NCBI RefSeq assembly: GCF_900115295.1
Contig: NZ_FOVZ01000002.1
Span: 496,001 to 560,000 of the forward strand
Source: Sphingomonas sp. OK281
GTDB taxonomy: Bacteria > Pseudomonadota > Alphaproteobacteria > Sphingomonadales > Sphingomonadaceae
DNA: 64,000 nucleotides
Direction: 5' to 3'
Shown: positions 25,860-33,350 of the stretch, piece by piece
Position numbering within the stretch: the stretch's first letter is position 1
Layout: each line of letters begins with the position of its first letter
Translations under genes and position numbers: made by a program
Notes under the pieces: generated by a model
Seen by the model: only the letters and a program-made list of their open reading frames with translations
Database searches by the model: none
Told to the model about the DNA's origin: nothing

Positions 25860-26021
25860 TGTGCCCCCATGTACGGTGGATCCCCATCCACCTTCGAGGG
25901 CGCTTATCATAAGCTAATCAAGATGATCAACGTAGTAAGACTTACAATTGATCTAGTCATTTTGGGTTTAGTGTATCGAAGACATTCGAGGTGGGGGTAA
26001 GTCATTGGATCTTCGCACCGT

Positions 26022-26063
26022 TTATTGGGGCGTTGACTTGGCGCACCAGGTCGTGATGTCGGC
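26022..26063 (-). pseudogene. Possible relic of a DUF1176 gene 3' end
   Basis: The minus strand reads ADITTWCAKSTPQ then stop. This resembles the real C-terminus of the DUF1176 gene at 28538-29680 (DYITTWRAKVIRP then stop). At DNA level CTTGGCGC-CCAGGT-GTGATGT is shared, with small differences. Only about 40 bp align, so chance cannot be excluded. Confidence 0.3.
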
Positions 26064-26163
26064 GATTTTGTGCGCGTGAAGCGCTGTATCGGCCGCTGGG
26101 TCGGTTGCCTTCGATTTGGCTCGGGCATAGGGTCAGGTAGTTTTACGAGCGAGGACTAGTCCC

Positions 26164-26316
26164 ATGAACGCCGCCGATGAACGTCGCCGAACTGGAAGAA
26201 GGCACCTCTTGATTGCAGCAGTCATCGTCGTCGTGGCGATCACGCAATATGCTGGCTTGAAAGACGCTGTTCGCGACTTTGATCATGGCTTCCGGGATGG
26301 CGTCGGCGGGCGCTAA
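26164..26316 (+). CDS. Small single-span membrane protein, 50 aa
   Basis: The frame starts ATG with a GAGGA ribosome-binding site eight bases upstream. It reads a positively charged start (MNAADERRRTGRRH), a hydrophobic helix (LLIAAVIVVVAITQYAG), and an acidic/aromatic tail (LKDAVRDFDHGFRDGVGGR). The positive-inside rule puts the N-terminus in the cytoplasm and the tail in the periplasm. No family is recognised. It is the first of five co-oriented small genes, each followed by a related ~55-bp repeat. Confidence 0.65.
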   Translation: MNAADERRRTGRRHLLIAAVIVVVAITQYAGLKDAVRDFDHGFRDGVGGR

Positions 26317-26360
26317 GCCGGGCCAATTTCGAGCATTGTCGGTTACCTGGGGCCTAAAGC

Positions 26361-26415
26361 AGCCTGACCGCTTTCCTCTCCCGATTCCGGTCATTCCGCT
26401 TATGCCGGAGGACTT
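26361..26415. repeat. Array repeat R1
   Basis: First copy of a degenerate ~55-bp element with the core CCGCTTTCCTCTCC and CATTCCGCT. It lies 45 bp after the 50-aa membrane protein gene. The outer arms have diverged (GACCGC at the left; the right arm is GGAGGAC instead of GCGGAC). Confidence 0.6.
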
Positions 26416-26485
26416 GGCCGGTATCTCGCTCATTCGGTATTAACCGTTGGCGCTCATAACAAGACTGGCGTCGAACAGGCCGGAT

Positions 26486-27037
26486 GTGAATGGTGTGGAA
26501 ACAGGTCGACCCAAATTTCGTGTCGAGTGGAAGGACGGCGTCGAGCATCTTCGGCTCCCGGCACAGAAGGCGTGGGTCGGATCGGCAGTCCTGAGTATCT
26601 GGCTGCTCTTTTGGGCTTGGGGCGGCAGCAAGGCGGTAATCAGCCACTATCAGGATGCGATGACGCTAGCTTGGCTTGTCGTATTCGTGCTGGTGTTGGC
26701 CGCAACAGCGGTTTTACTCGTAGGTCAACTCGTCGGCGTCGACATCATTCGGGTACATCACGGCGAGTTGGCGATCACAAGACGTGCTGGCCCGTTTGCA
26801 CGTACGTGGCGGTATGACACCCGCATGATCGACAATCTGCGGATAGATATGTCCCAATGGGCCGGAGAGGATACTGACGGAGCCCAGTATGTACCTTTCA
26901 CGAAGCAACAATGGGGCACCGTTCGCTTCGACTACGGCGCCGAAACGATCCACCTGGCTCCCCATGTCGACGCGCCCGAAGCACTACAAATTGCCGACTG
27001 GCTTCGACGACGCTTGCCCGTTTCGGTATCCTGCTGA
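26486..27037 (+). CDS. Membrane protein of unknown function with a PH-like cytosolic part
   Basis: The frame has two transmembrane helices (AWVGSAVLSIWLLFWAWGG and MTLAWLVVFVLVLAATAVLL) followed by a soluble C-terminal part. That part (VDIIRVHHGELAITRRAGPF, then a WGTVRFDYGAETIHLAP strand pair) resembles small bacterial PH-like membrane proteins; this is a weak pattern match. I start it at the GTG at 26486; a TTG at 26447 or a GTG at 26495 are possible, and none has a good ribosome-binding site. Codon use is less GC-biased than in the surrounding genes. Repeat R2 follows 43 bp after the stop. Confidence 0.7.
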   Translation: MNGVETGRPKFRVEWKDGVEHLRLPAQKAWVGSAVLSIWLLFWAWGGSKAVISHYQDAMTLAWLVVFVLVLAATAVLLVGQLVGVDIIRVHHGELAITRRAGPFARTWRYDTRMIDNLRIDMSQWAGEDTDGAQYVPFTKQQWGTVRFDYGAETIHLAPHVDAPEALQIADWLRRRLPVSVSC

Positions 27038-27080
27038 CGGACATATTCGTCAGGCTGCCACCTCGACCGAAGCGCTGTAA

Positions 27081-27137
27081 AACGTCCGCTTTCCGCTTCA
27101 AAGCGGCCGTTCCGCAATCGCCCAATTGCGGACATCG
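27081..27137. repeat. Array repeat R2
   Basis: Contains the outer inverted repeat GTCCGC (27084-27089) and GCGGAC (27128-27133), plus an inner hairpin CCGCTT-CA-AAGCGG. It lies 43 bp downstream of the PH-like membrane protein gene. Confidence 0.7.
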
Positions 27138-27160
27138 TAGCTTAATGCTTAAAAGGTGGC

Positions 27161-27364
27161 GTGCCTGATACTACAACACCCAATGATGATCACCGAGTTC
27201 GCCCTGTAGCCCGCCATATAAGCGGCCCCCTGATGCTCGGGCTTTTGACTATACCATTGTTGTTCGGCTGGTTTCTAGCTCGCAGGGGATATCCCAATAG
27301 TACGAGGGCAGTCGTTGCGGCTTATGCTCTGCTCGCGCCAGCAATCGCAATTTTGGTGCGTTAG
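27161..27364 (+). CDS. Small two-span membrane protein, 67 aa
   Basis: A GTG start gives a polar N-terminus (PDTTTPNDDHRVRP) and two hydrophobic segments (SGPLMLGLLTIPLLFGWFLA and TRAVVAAYALLAPAIAILVR) split by RRGYPNS. The pattern of a short polar head and GWFLxRRGY is one I have seen in sphingomonad hypothetical proteins, without known function. It begins only 23 bp after repeat R2 and ends 8 bp before repeat R3, so it has no room for its own promoter outside the repeat. Confidence 0.6.
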   Translation: MPDTTTPNDDHRVRPVARHISGPLMLGLLTIPLLFGWFLARRGYPNSTRAVVAAYALLAPAIAILVR

Positions 27365-27372
27365 CACGGGGC

Positions 27373-27433
27373 CAACGTTAGGCCGCTTTCCTTCCCATAC
27401 CGGCCATTCCGCTAACGCCCAATTGCGGACATT
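27373..27433. repeat. Array repeat R3
   Basis: It reads GTTAGGCCGCTTTCC, then CGGCCATTCCGCTAACGCCC and ATTGCGGACATT. It contains a GTTAG/CTAAC inverted pair besides the shared core. It lies 8 bp after the 67-aa gene. Confidence 0.7.
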
Positions 27434-27479
27434 CTGCTGAACCGACTACCATGCCTCCGATAGTCGAAGTGGAGGCGAT

Positions 27480-27716
27480 GTGGGCAAGAGGCAACGAAGG
27501 AAGTTCAAGGCAGCAATTGGGCCGCCACCGAGCGGGTATAATCCGGGAAGGGGCCGAGATTATTTCGTCATTTCCCTTGTCGTGCTGCCAATCATGGTAG
27601 CTGCATCTGCGTTCGCTGGTGCACCGGTTTCGCCCTTGGGTGCCGTTGCCGTTGTGGTAGGATTTTCAGTTTTGGCCGGGGTGGTAGGGACATTCACGGA
27701 CAACATCGGGTTCTAA
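27480..27716 (+). CDS. Small two-span membrane protein, 78 aa
   Basis: A GTG start yields a strongly basic head (MGKRQRRKFKAAIGPPPSGY) and then two hydrophobic segments (FVISLVVLPIMVAASAFAG and PLGAVAVVVGFSVLAGVVGT). The likely arrangement is both termini in the cytoplasm. No family is recognised. It begins 46 bp after repeat R3 and ends 14 bp before repeat R4. It is the fourth unit of the series. Confidence 0.55.
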   Translation: MGKRQRRKFKAAIGPPPSGYNPGRGRDYFVISLVVLPIMVAASAFAGAPVSPLGAVAVVVGFSVLAGVVGTFTDNIGF

Positions 27717-27730
27717 ATTGTCCCGTCTGT

Positions 27731-27785
27731 GAATGTCCGCTCTCCTCTCCTTTCCGCCATTCCGCTTGCGCCCGGAGGCGGACGT
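27731..27785. repeat. Array repeat R4
   Basis: Outer arms GTCCGC (27735-27740) and GCGGAC (27778-27783) flank the shared core (CTCTCCTCTCC, CCGCCATTCCGCT, GCGCCC). It lies 14 bp after the 78-aa gene. Confidence 0.7.
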
Positions 27786-27923
27786 CGCAGTGTTCGCAGC
27801 GCTCGCATGCACCCGGCTGATCCTGCTTGTCTTGAAGCAACCCTCGGCCGGCTTGTATCGTGATGTTGGCGGCGGGGTGATGCTGTCCTAGATTGCAAGG
27901 GCGCCGTAGGCTGGAGAACTGAA

Positions 27924-28394
27924 ATGCGGTTGGTCCTTTCCGTCGCTATGCTGGTGTCCACTCTCGTCACCGGGGGTGAGGCGAAGGCGCAAACGGAATT
28001 GCGGGCGAGTGTCGATCTATCCGAGTGGACGCCATCGCAGAACCTGGTGCTCAACCTATTGACCGGCAGCTATGTCGTAACGCCGCCAACCGAGGGCTGG
28101 CCCGAGGCGAGACCGCAACCTGTTGCACGGCGAGGACGATTGGCGGGCGAGAACCTGCGGATGACACGCGCGCTTGCCGAGCAGGCGTTCAAAAGCGGAC
28201 TGAGTGACAAAGAGTGTGAGGCCAGGAAGAGTCCCGGCGACGATATCGTCACCAGTAACGCGGTGGGCCCGATGGCGTTGATGCTGACCGATGGTCGCGT
28301 CACGCAAACATCAGCGCAAGACAGATGCCGAGCCGAGGCGGCAACCGCCCTATTCAGTTATGTAACGCGCTTGTTCGATCATCGCTCGCCATAA
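27924..28394 (+). CDS. Secreted protein of unknown function, 156 aa
   Basis: An ATG start opens a signal peptide (LVLSVAMLVSTLVTGGEAKA), so the protein is exported. The mature part has two Cys residues (in DKECEARK and QDRCRAEAATALFSY), which may pair. No known domain is recognised. Repeat R5 follows 56 bp after the stop. It is the fifth unit of the series and is not a membrane protein, unlike the first four. Confidence 0.65.
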   Translation: MRLVLSVAMLVSTLVTGGEAKAQTELRASVDLSEWTPSQNLVLNLLTGSYVVTPPTEGWPEARPQPVARRGRLAGENLRMTRALAEQAFKSGLSDKECEARKSPGDDIVTSNAVGPMALMLTDGRVTQTSAQDRCRAEAATALFSYVTRLFDHRSP

Positions 28395-28450
28395 ATGCGC
28401 AGCGCATCGGTGCGTCCTGCACGAGCAAGCAACGCGCACTTCCGACTACC

Positions 28451-28494
28451 GCAAACGTCCGCTTTTCTCTCCTAATCAGCCATTTAGCTATTGT
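28451..28494. repeat. Array repeat R5 (truncated)
   Basis: It begins AAACGTCCGCTTTTCTCTCC and continues GCCATTTAGCT, matching the left half of R2-R4. The right arm GCGGAC is missing, replaced by the repeat that follows at 28501. Confidence 0.6.
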
Positions 28495-28500
28495 TGGATG

Positions 28501-28535
28501 GCCCCACCCCGACCCTCCCTGAAGGGGAGGGGGAA
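28501..28535. repeat. Short CCCTCC/GGAGGG stem
   Basis: The stem GACCCTCCCTGAAGGGGAGG lies immediately after the DUF1176 gene's stop on the minus strand. It looks like a minimal member of the CCCTCTCCC repeat family and may serve as that gene's transcript end. Confidence 0.5.
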
Positions 28536-28537
28536 GG

Positions 28538-29680
28538 TTAGGGGCGTATGACCTTGGCGCGCCAGGTGGTGATGTAGTCGGTGTTGCCGCGGCATTCGCT
28601 CATGTCGGCTTGTTCGGAGAGGCGGAAGCGGGTGGTGTCCCAGACGAAGCCCTGGCGGGAGCCGCAGTCGCCGAGGCCGCGGCCCTTGGCGTAGCTGGTG
28701 AGGATGCCGTCCTCGAACGTGCCGTTGATGACGCTCTTTACGGGGGTGCCGGTGTCGGCGCCGGTCGCTTCGAAGCCTGCGGGGGCGTCGAGTTGGGCTG
28801 GGGTGATGCTCGCGCCATCGACGATGAAGAGTGCGCCGATCAGGTTGTAGGCGCCGGTCGAGCAGGGGAGGATGACGAGCGACTTGCCGCCGCCCAGCGC
28901 GTGCGTCTCGGGGGTGGTGATCGACTCGCCGGCGCCGTCGGGGAAGCTGGCGAGATCGCAGGTGGCGCGTTTGCGCATCGTCGCGACCTGGGCGGCGGTG
29001 AGCTTTGCAGCGGTGCCCGATGGCGCGATCGCGGTGATGATCGGGAGCGGGGGCGCGGGAGCGGCCGAGGGGGCGGGGCCCTTGGCGACGATCGCGTCCG
29101 TGCTGCCGGCGCGGCCTTGTCGTGCGTCGATGTAGCGGAGCGCGGCGGCGGCGCCCTTCAGCGAGACGGTGGCGAGCGTGGCGCCGTTCGCGTCGAGGAT
29201 CTTCAGCGACTGGGCGTTGGCGATCGCCGCGGCTAGCGCGGCGGCATTGCGCAGGGCGATGGGCTTGCCGTCGACCGTGAAGCTGGCGGGCGGGCGCTTG
29301 GTGGCCGCGTCGTCGTTGCGGGTGTCCAGCGCCAGCGCGATCTTGCCGCCGCCGCTTGCCACCGGGCCGGGCTCGCGCGTGAGGTTGAGCGTGATCATGC
29401 TCTCGCCGCCCGCCTCGGGAAGGAGCGAGCCGAGCGTGCAGCGCAGCGTGTTGTCGCAGCCGACGGTCCAGTCGGTGAAGGTCTTCAGCGCGCCCGGCTT
29501 TGGGGGCGTGTGCGAGTCGGCGGCGGGGGTCGGCTGGGGTGTCGTCGGCGCGGCGGGGGCTGGCTCGGTCTTTGGCGCCGTCTCCGCCTTGGGCTGGGGT
29601 GCGGGCTGGCTCGGCGAACAGGCTGCGAGCGGCAGTATGGCGAGGGGCGCGAGGGCGGAAAAGATCGGTTTGCACAGCAT
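28538..29680 (-). CDS. DUF1176 lipoprotein
   Basis: This 380-aa protein has a lipoprotein signal (ILPLAACSPS, lipobox Cys21) and then a proline/alanine-rich linker of about 45 residues. A DUF1176 domain follows, with FTDWTVGCDNTLRCTLGSL at its start. Cysteine pairs lie in KRATCDLAS, ILPCSTGAYN, GDCGSRQGFVWD and MSECRGNTDYITTW. Members are periplasmic or outer-membrane-anchored proteins of unknown role; E. coli YajI/YfaP-like comparisons are not justified here. It is divergent from the dehydrogenase gene and bounds the accessory stretch on the right. Confidence 0.85.
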   Translation of the reverse strand: MLCKPIFSALAPLAILPLAACSPSQPAPQPKAETAPKTEPAPAAPTTPQPTPAADSHTPPKPGALKTFTDWTVGCDNTLRCTLGSLLPEAGGESMITLNLTREPGPVASGGGKIALALDTRNDDAATKRPPASFTVDGKPIALRNAAALAAAIANAQSLKILDANGATLATVSLKGAAAALRYIDARQGRAGSTDAIVAKGPAPSAAPAPPLPIITAIAPSGTAAKLTAAQVATMRKRATCDLASFPDGAGESITTPETHALGGGKSLVILPCSTGAYNLIGALFIVDGASITPAQLDAPAGFEATGADTGTPVKSVINGTFEDGILTSYAKGRGLGDCGSRQGFVWDTTRFRLSEQADMSECRGNTDYITTWRAKVIRP

Positions 29681-29751
29681 TGTTGCAGTCTAGCGCTCTG
29701 GCTGCGCGGGGAAAAGCGGCTAGGGAGGGGGCAACAAATCAGGAGAGTGAT

Positions 29752-30621
29752 GTGCAGACGATCGGCGTGATTGGTGCAGGACAGATGGGCGCGGGGATCG
29801 CGCAGGTGTCGGCGCAGGCGGGGTACCGCGTGCTGTTGGCGGACGTGTCGCTGGAGGCGGCGACCAAGGGTAAGGCGGGGATCGCCAAGGCACTTGGCCG
29901 GCTGGTCGAGAAGGAGAAGATCGCGGGCGAGGCGTGTGATGCGGCACTCGCGCTGATCGAGCCGGTCGCGAGCGTGGCGGACATGGGCGACTGTGGACTC
30001 GTCGTCGAGGCGGCGACCGAGCGCGAGGCGGTGAAGCGTGCGATCTTCGCCGAGGTCGGCAAGGTGCTGGGGCCGGACGCGATCCTGGCGTCGAACACGT
30101 CGTCGATCCCGATCACACGGCTGGCGCAGGCGGCACCCGATCCGGCGCGGTTCATGGGCGTGCATTTCTTCAACCCGGTGCCGGTGATGCGGCCGATCGA
30201 ACTGATCCGGGGCCTGGCGACGTCGGACGCGACGGTGGCGGCGGTCGAGGCGTTTGCGGAAAAGCTCGGCAAGCAGGTGGTGCACGCGAACGACGCGCCG
30301 GGCTTCATCGTCAACCGCGTGCTGATGCCGATGATCAACGAGGCGTGCTTCGCGCTGGGCGAGGGCGTGGCGAGCGTGCGGGACATCGATCTCGCATGCC
30401 AGCTCGGGCTGAACCATCCGATGGGGCCGCTGACGCTGGCGGACTTCATCGGGTTGGATACGTGCCTGGAGATCACGCGCGTGCTGTTCGAGGGGACGGG
30501 CGATCCGAAGTTCCGGCCGGCGCCGGTGCTGGTGAAATATGTCGAGGCCGGGTGGTTCGGGCGGAAGACCAAGCGCGGCTTCTACGATTATTCGGGCGCG
30601 GAGCCTGTGCCTACGCGGTGA
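29752..30621 (+). CDS. 3-hydroxybutyryl-CoA dehydrogenase
   Basis: This 289-aa enzyme has the 3-hydroxyacyl-CoA dehydrogenase fold. Features are the NAD-binding IGVIGAGQMGAGIAQVSAQA, LVVEAATE, the catalytic region SNTSSIPITRLAQ and MGVHFFNPVPVM (His-containing), and the C-terminal NHPMGPLTLADFIGLDTCLE. It oxidises 3-hydroxybutyryl-CoA or related short chains. I chose the GTG at 29752 because AGGAGA lies six bases upstream and the Rossmann motif starts right after it. It appears monocistronic, with a stem-loop after the stop. Confidence 0.93.
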   Translation: MQTIGVIGAGQMGAGIAQVSAQAGYRVLLADVSLEAATKGKAGIAKALGRLVEKEKIAGEACDAALALIEPVASVADMGDCGLVVEAATEREAVKRAIFAEVGKVLGPDAILASNTSSIPITRLAQAAPDPARFMGVHFFNPVPVMRPIELIRGLATSDATVAAVEAFAEKLGKQVVHANDAPGFIVNRVLMPMINEACFALGEGVASVRDIDLACQLGLNHPMGPLTLADFIGLDTCLEITRVLFEGTGDPKFRPAPVLVKYVEAGWFGRKTKRGFYDYSGAEPVPTR

Positions 30622-30661
30622 GCGAGCCGGGCACGTTCCGAGGATATGCTCGGGGGGTGAC

Positions 30662-30691
30662 GGTCCCGCTGCGGTGGCGAGCAGCGGGACC
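30662..30691 (+). terminator. Stem-loop after the dehydrogenase gene
   Basis: A perfect 11-bp inverted repeat (GGTCCCGCTGC / GCAGCGGGACC) with an 8-base loop lies 40 bp after the stop. No long T-run follows, so it is probably a transcript end of the GC-stem type. The rest of the 262-bp gap to the next gene is AT-richer and should hold the TonB receptor promoter. Confidence 0.6.
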
Positions 30692-30883
30692 CTGAGTAAT
30701 CAGGTATATTTCGGTTCGTGATGTCATGATCGGTAATGTTCGCAAGTATTGGCGATTTGTGATTTGACACTATAATCTGTCATCTTTAGCAACATGGGAT
30801 GACGTAACAAAACTGCCTTCGATCTGTATTAGCCCGCCCAGCATATCCCGACCATCTCGTCGGGTTCTGGGGGGTTATATTCG

Positions 30884-33253
30884 ATGCGTTTCATTGGTGG
30901 ACTGCGTAATCTTGCTTGCGTGTTGATGGGCGGGGCGGCGATGTCCGCGCTCGTCATTCCCGCTCATGCACAAACCGGGCAGGCGCCGGACGCGCCGACG
31001 GATGGCAAGACCGGCGAGGGCGCGACGCCTGCCGCGAGTTCGGACGGGCAGGGTGCTGGTCAGGGTGTTGGCCAGGGCACGGTGCAGGGTGAGGGATCAT
31101 CCGGCGGGCTTGGCGATATCGTCGTGACGGCGACCAAGCGCGAGACCAATTTGCAGAAGACGCCGATCGCGATCTCCGTGCTGAGCGCGCAGAACCTCGC
31201 GGATCGCCATGTCCAGAGCCTGCTCGATCTCGCCGACGGCGCGGTGCCGTCGCTGCGGGTGACGACGTTCGAGGCGCGCCAGTCCGCGCTGACGATCGGG
31301 ATCCGCGGCATCGTGCCGCTCGACGCCAACCAGCCCGCGCGCGAACAGGGCGTCGGCGTCTATATCGACGGCGTGTACCTGGGGCGCCAGCACGGCCTGA
31401 ACGTCGCGCTGCTCGACCTGGAGCGGATCGAGGTGCTGAAGGGGCCGCAGGGCACGCTGTTCGGTCGCAACACCGAAGGCGGCGCGCTGAGCCTCGTCAC
31501 CAAGGCGCCGACCGGCAAGTTCGGCGTCCGCGTCAATGGCGGCCTGAGCAACTATGGCGGCTATAGCGGCGACATCCATGTCGATTTCGACAAGCTCGGC
31601 GATTTCAGCGTCAAGGTCGACGGCGTGCTCCAGAAGCGCGGCCCGACCGTCAAGAACCCGCTTGCCGGCGCGAGCGGCTTCAACCAGTACGAGCGTCGCG
31701 GCGGGCGCGTCGCGGTCCGCTGGGAACCGGCCAGCAACTTTACCGCCGATTTCGCGCTCGACGCCGGCTATGATGCGAGCACGCCCTATTACAGCCAGCT
31801 GGTCAACTATACCGGCACCGCGACCATCCCGTCGATCGTCCAGGTCTCCGACACGCGCATGACGGTGGCCGATATCGGCGTACCGCAGCAGCCGAGCGTG
31901 TCGAAGACCGCCGGCGCGACGACCAATCTGAAATGGGAGGTGGCACCGGGCCTCGAACTCCGCTCGATCACCGCCTGGCGCCGGGTCAGCGCGACGCAGT
32001 GGGACAATAGCGGCGGCGCCCACCGCGTGCCGGTCTATTCCTCGACGGGGGCGTTCAGCCGCTACAGCCTGGCCAACCTGAACCAGCACCAGTTCAGCCA
32101 GGAATTGCAGGCGGTCGGCAGCGGCGCGCAGCTCGATTACGTCGGCGGGCTGTATTATTTCAACGAAACCTCGAGCGACAATGCGGCGACGCCGAACTCC
32201 AACATCTGGAACGCGGACGGCACCGGCTACACGATCAACTCGGCCGCGCTCGTCAATCCGTTCGCATCGATCGACCGCGCCAGCATCGCGCATTCGAAAA
32301 GCTATGCCGCTTACGGCCAGGCGACCTATACCCCGAACGTGCTCGCCGAGGCGCTGCACCTGACGGTCGGCGGCCGCTATACGCGCGACGACAAGGACGG
32401 CACGCTGGTCACGTTCCGCAACGTCGCCAACGGATCGACCTTCGACAAGTCGTGGGACCGGTTCAACCCGATGGCGACGCTGGCCTACGACGCCAGCGCC
32501 GACGTCCACCTGTATGCCAAATACGCGACCGCCTATCGTGCGGGCGGCGCGAGTTCGCGGTCGCCGACCTATCGCACGTTCGATCCCGAAGAGGTCAAGT
32601 CGTACGAGGTCGGCCTGAAGTCGCAGTTCCTCGACAACAAGGTCCGCTTCAATCTTGCCGGCTACATCATGGACCGCAAGAACAGCCAGATCGACTTCAA
32701 CGCGATCTATGTCTCGAACGGATCGAACGTGAACGTGCTGGAGACGGTGAATGCGCCCGGCATCACCAAGATCCGCGGCGTCGAGGCGGATGTCAGCGTC
32801 AACCCGGTCGACCGCCTCACGCTGACCGCATCCTATGCCTATACCTATACCAAGGTGCCGCCGACCGCGAACCCGTTCAAGGACGATGCGCTGCAGGCCG
32901 TCTACATCGTCTTCACGCCGCGCAATGCCGCGAGCGGCGCGGTCGACTATGCCTACCCGCTGGGCGCGCTGACGCTGAAGGCGCATGTCGATGCGAACTA
33001 CGCGCAGGCGACACAGACGTTCGATCAATATGCGACGAAGAACGATTCGTCGTTCATCGTCAACGGACGCCTGTCGATCGCGGACATCCCGATGAGCCAC
33101 GGCGGTCTGCTGACGGTGTCGGCTTGGTCGCGGAACCTGTTGAACGAGTCGCACATCTATCGCCGGTCGCCCGAGAACGAGGCGACGCTGGGCGATTACG
33201 CGAACTTCAACGAGCCGCGCACGTTCGGGCTGGAGGGATCGCTGAAGTTCTGA
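30884..33253 (+). CDS. TonB-dependent receptor
   Basis: This 789-aa outer-membrane receptor has a signal peptide ending near AHAQTG and a Gly/Gln-rich spacer of about 50 residues. The plug domain follows (GDIVVTATKRETNLQKTPIA, VGVYIDGVYLGRQHGLN, IEVLKGPQGTLFGRNTEGG), then the barrel, closing with FGLEGSLKF. No uptake or catabolic genes are adjacent, so the ligand cannot be guessed. Codon use and composition are typical of the region. A perfect stem-loop ends the transcript. Confidence 0.93.
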   Translation: MRFIGGLRNLACVLMGGAAMSALVIPAHAQTGQAPDAPTDGKTGEGATPAASSDGQGAGQGVGQGTVQGEGSSGGLGDIVVTATKRETNLQKTPIAISVLSAQNLADRHVQSLLDLADGAVPSLRVTTFEARQSALTIGIRGIVPLDANQPAREQGVGVYIDGVYLGRQHGLNVALLDLERIEVLKGPQGTLFGRNTEGGALSLVTKAPTGKFGVRVNGGLSNYGGYSGDIHVDFDKLGDFSVKVDGVLQKRGPTVKNPLAGASGFNQYERRGGRVAVRWEPASNFTADFALDAGYDASTPYYSQLVNYTGTATIPSIVQVSDTRMTVADIGVPQQPSVSKTAGATTNLKWEVAPGLELRSITAWRRVSATQWDNSGGAHRVPVYSSTGAFSRYSLANLNQHQFSQELQAVGSGAQLDYVGGLYYFNETSSDNAATPNSNIWNADGTGYTINSAALVNPFASIDRASIAHSKSYAAYGQATYTPNVLAEALHLTVGGRYTRDDKDGTLVTFRNVANGSTFDKSWDRFNPMATLAYDASADVHLYAKYATAYRAGGASSRSPTYRTFDPEEVKSYEVGLKSQFLDNKVRFNLAGYIMDRKNSQIDFNAIYVSNGSNVNVLETVNAPGITKIRGVEADVSVNPVDRLTLTASYAYTYTKVPPTANPFKDDALQAVYIVFTPRNAASGAVDYAYPLGALTLKAHVDANYAQATQTFDQYATKNDSSFIVNGRLSIADIPMSHGGLLTVSAWSRNLLNESHIYRRSPENEATLGDYANFNEPRTFGLEGSLKF

Positions 33254-33257
33254 TCCG

Positions 33258-33285
33258 GTCGGCCGGTCCTGCGGGACCGGCCGAC
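33258..33285. terminator. Bidirectional stem-loop between TonB receptor and bamA genes
   Basis: A perfect 12-bp stem (GTCGGCCGGTCC / GGACCGGCCGAC) with a 4-base loop lies five bases after the receptor stop, in a convergent gap of under 100 bp. It probably ends transcripts from both sides. Confidence 0.7.
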
Positions 33286-33350
33286 ATTGCTTTCGCCGGG
33301 TGCTCGTATCCAGATCGGATGCGGCACCCGGATTCGTAACTCCGGTCGGG

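Noticed and set aside
26361..28494. Reading the array repeats as true integron attC sites
   Set aside because: Only R3 has a GTTAGGC core, and it is on the wrong side of the element; the other copies lack core and inverse-core consensus. No integrase gene is in the window. Kept only as a cassette-like hypothesis.
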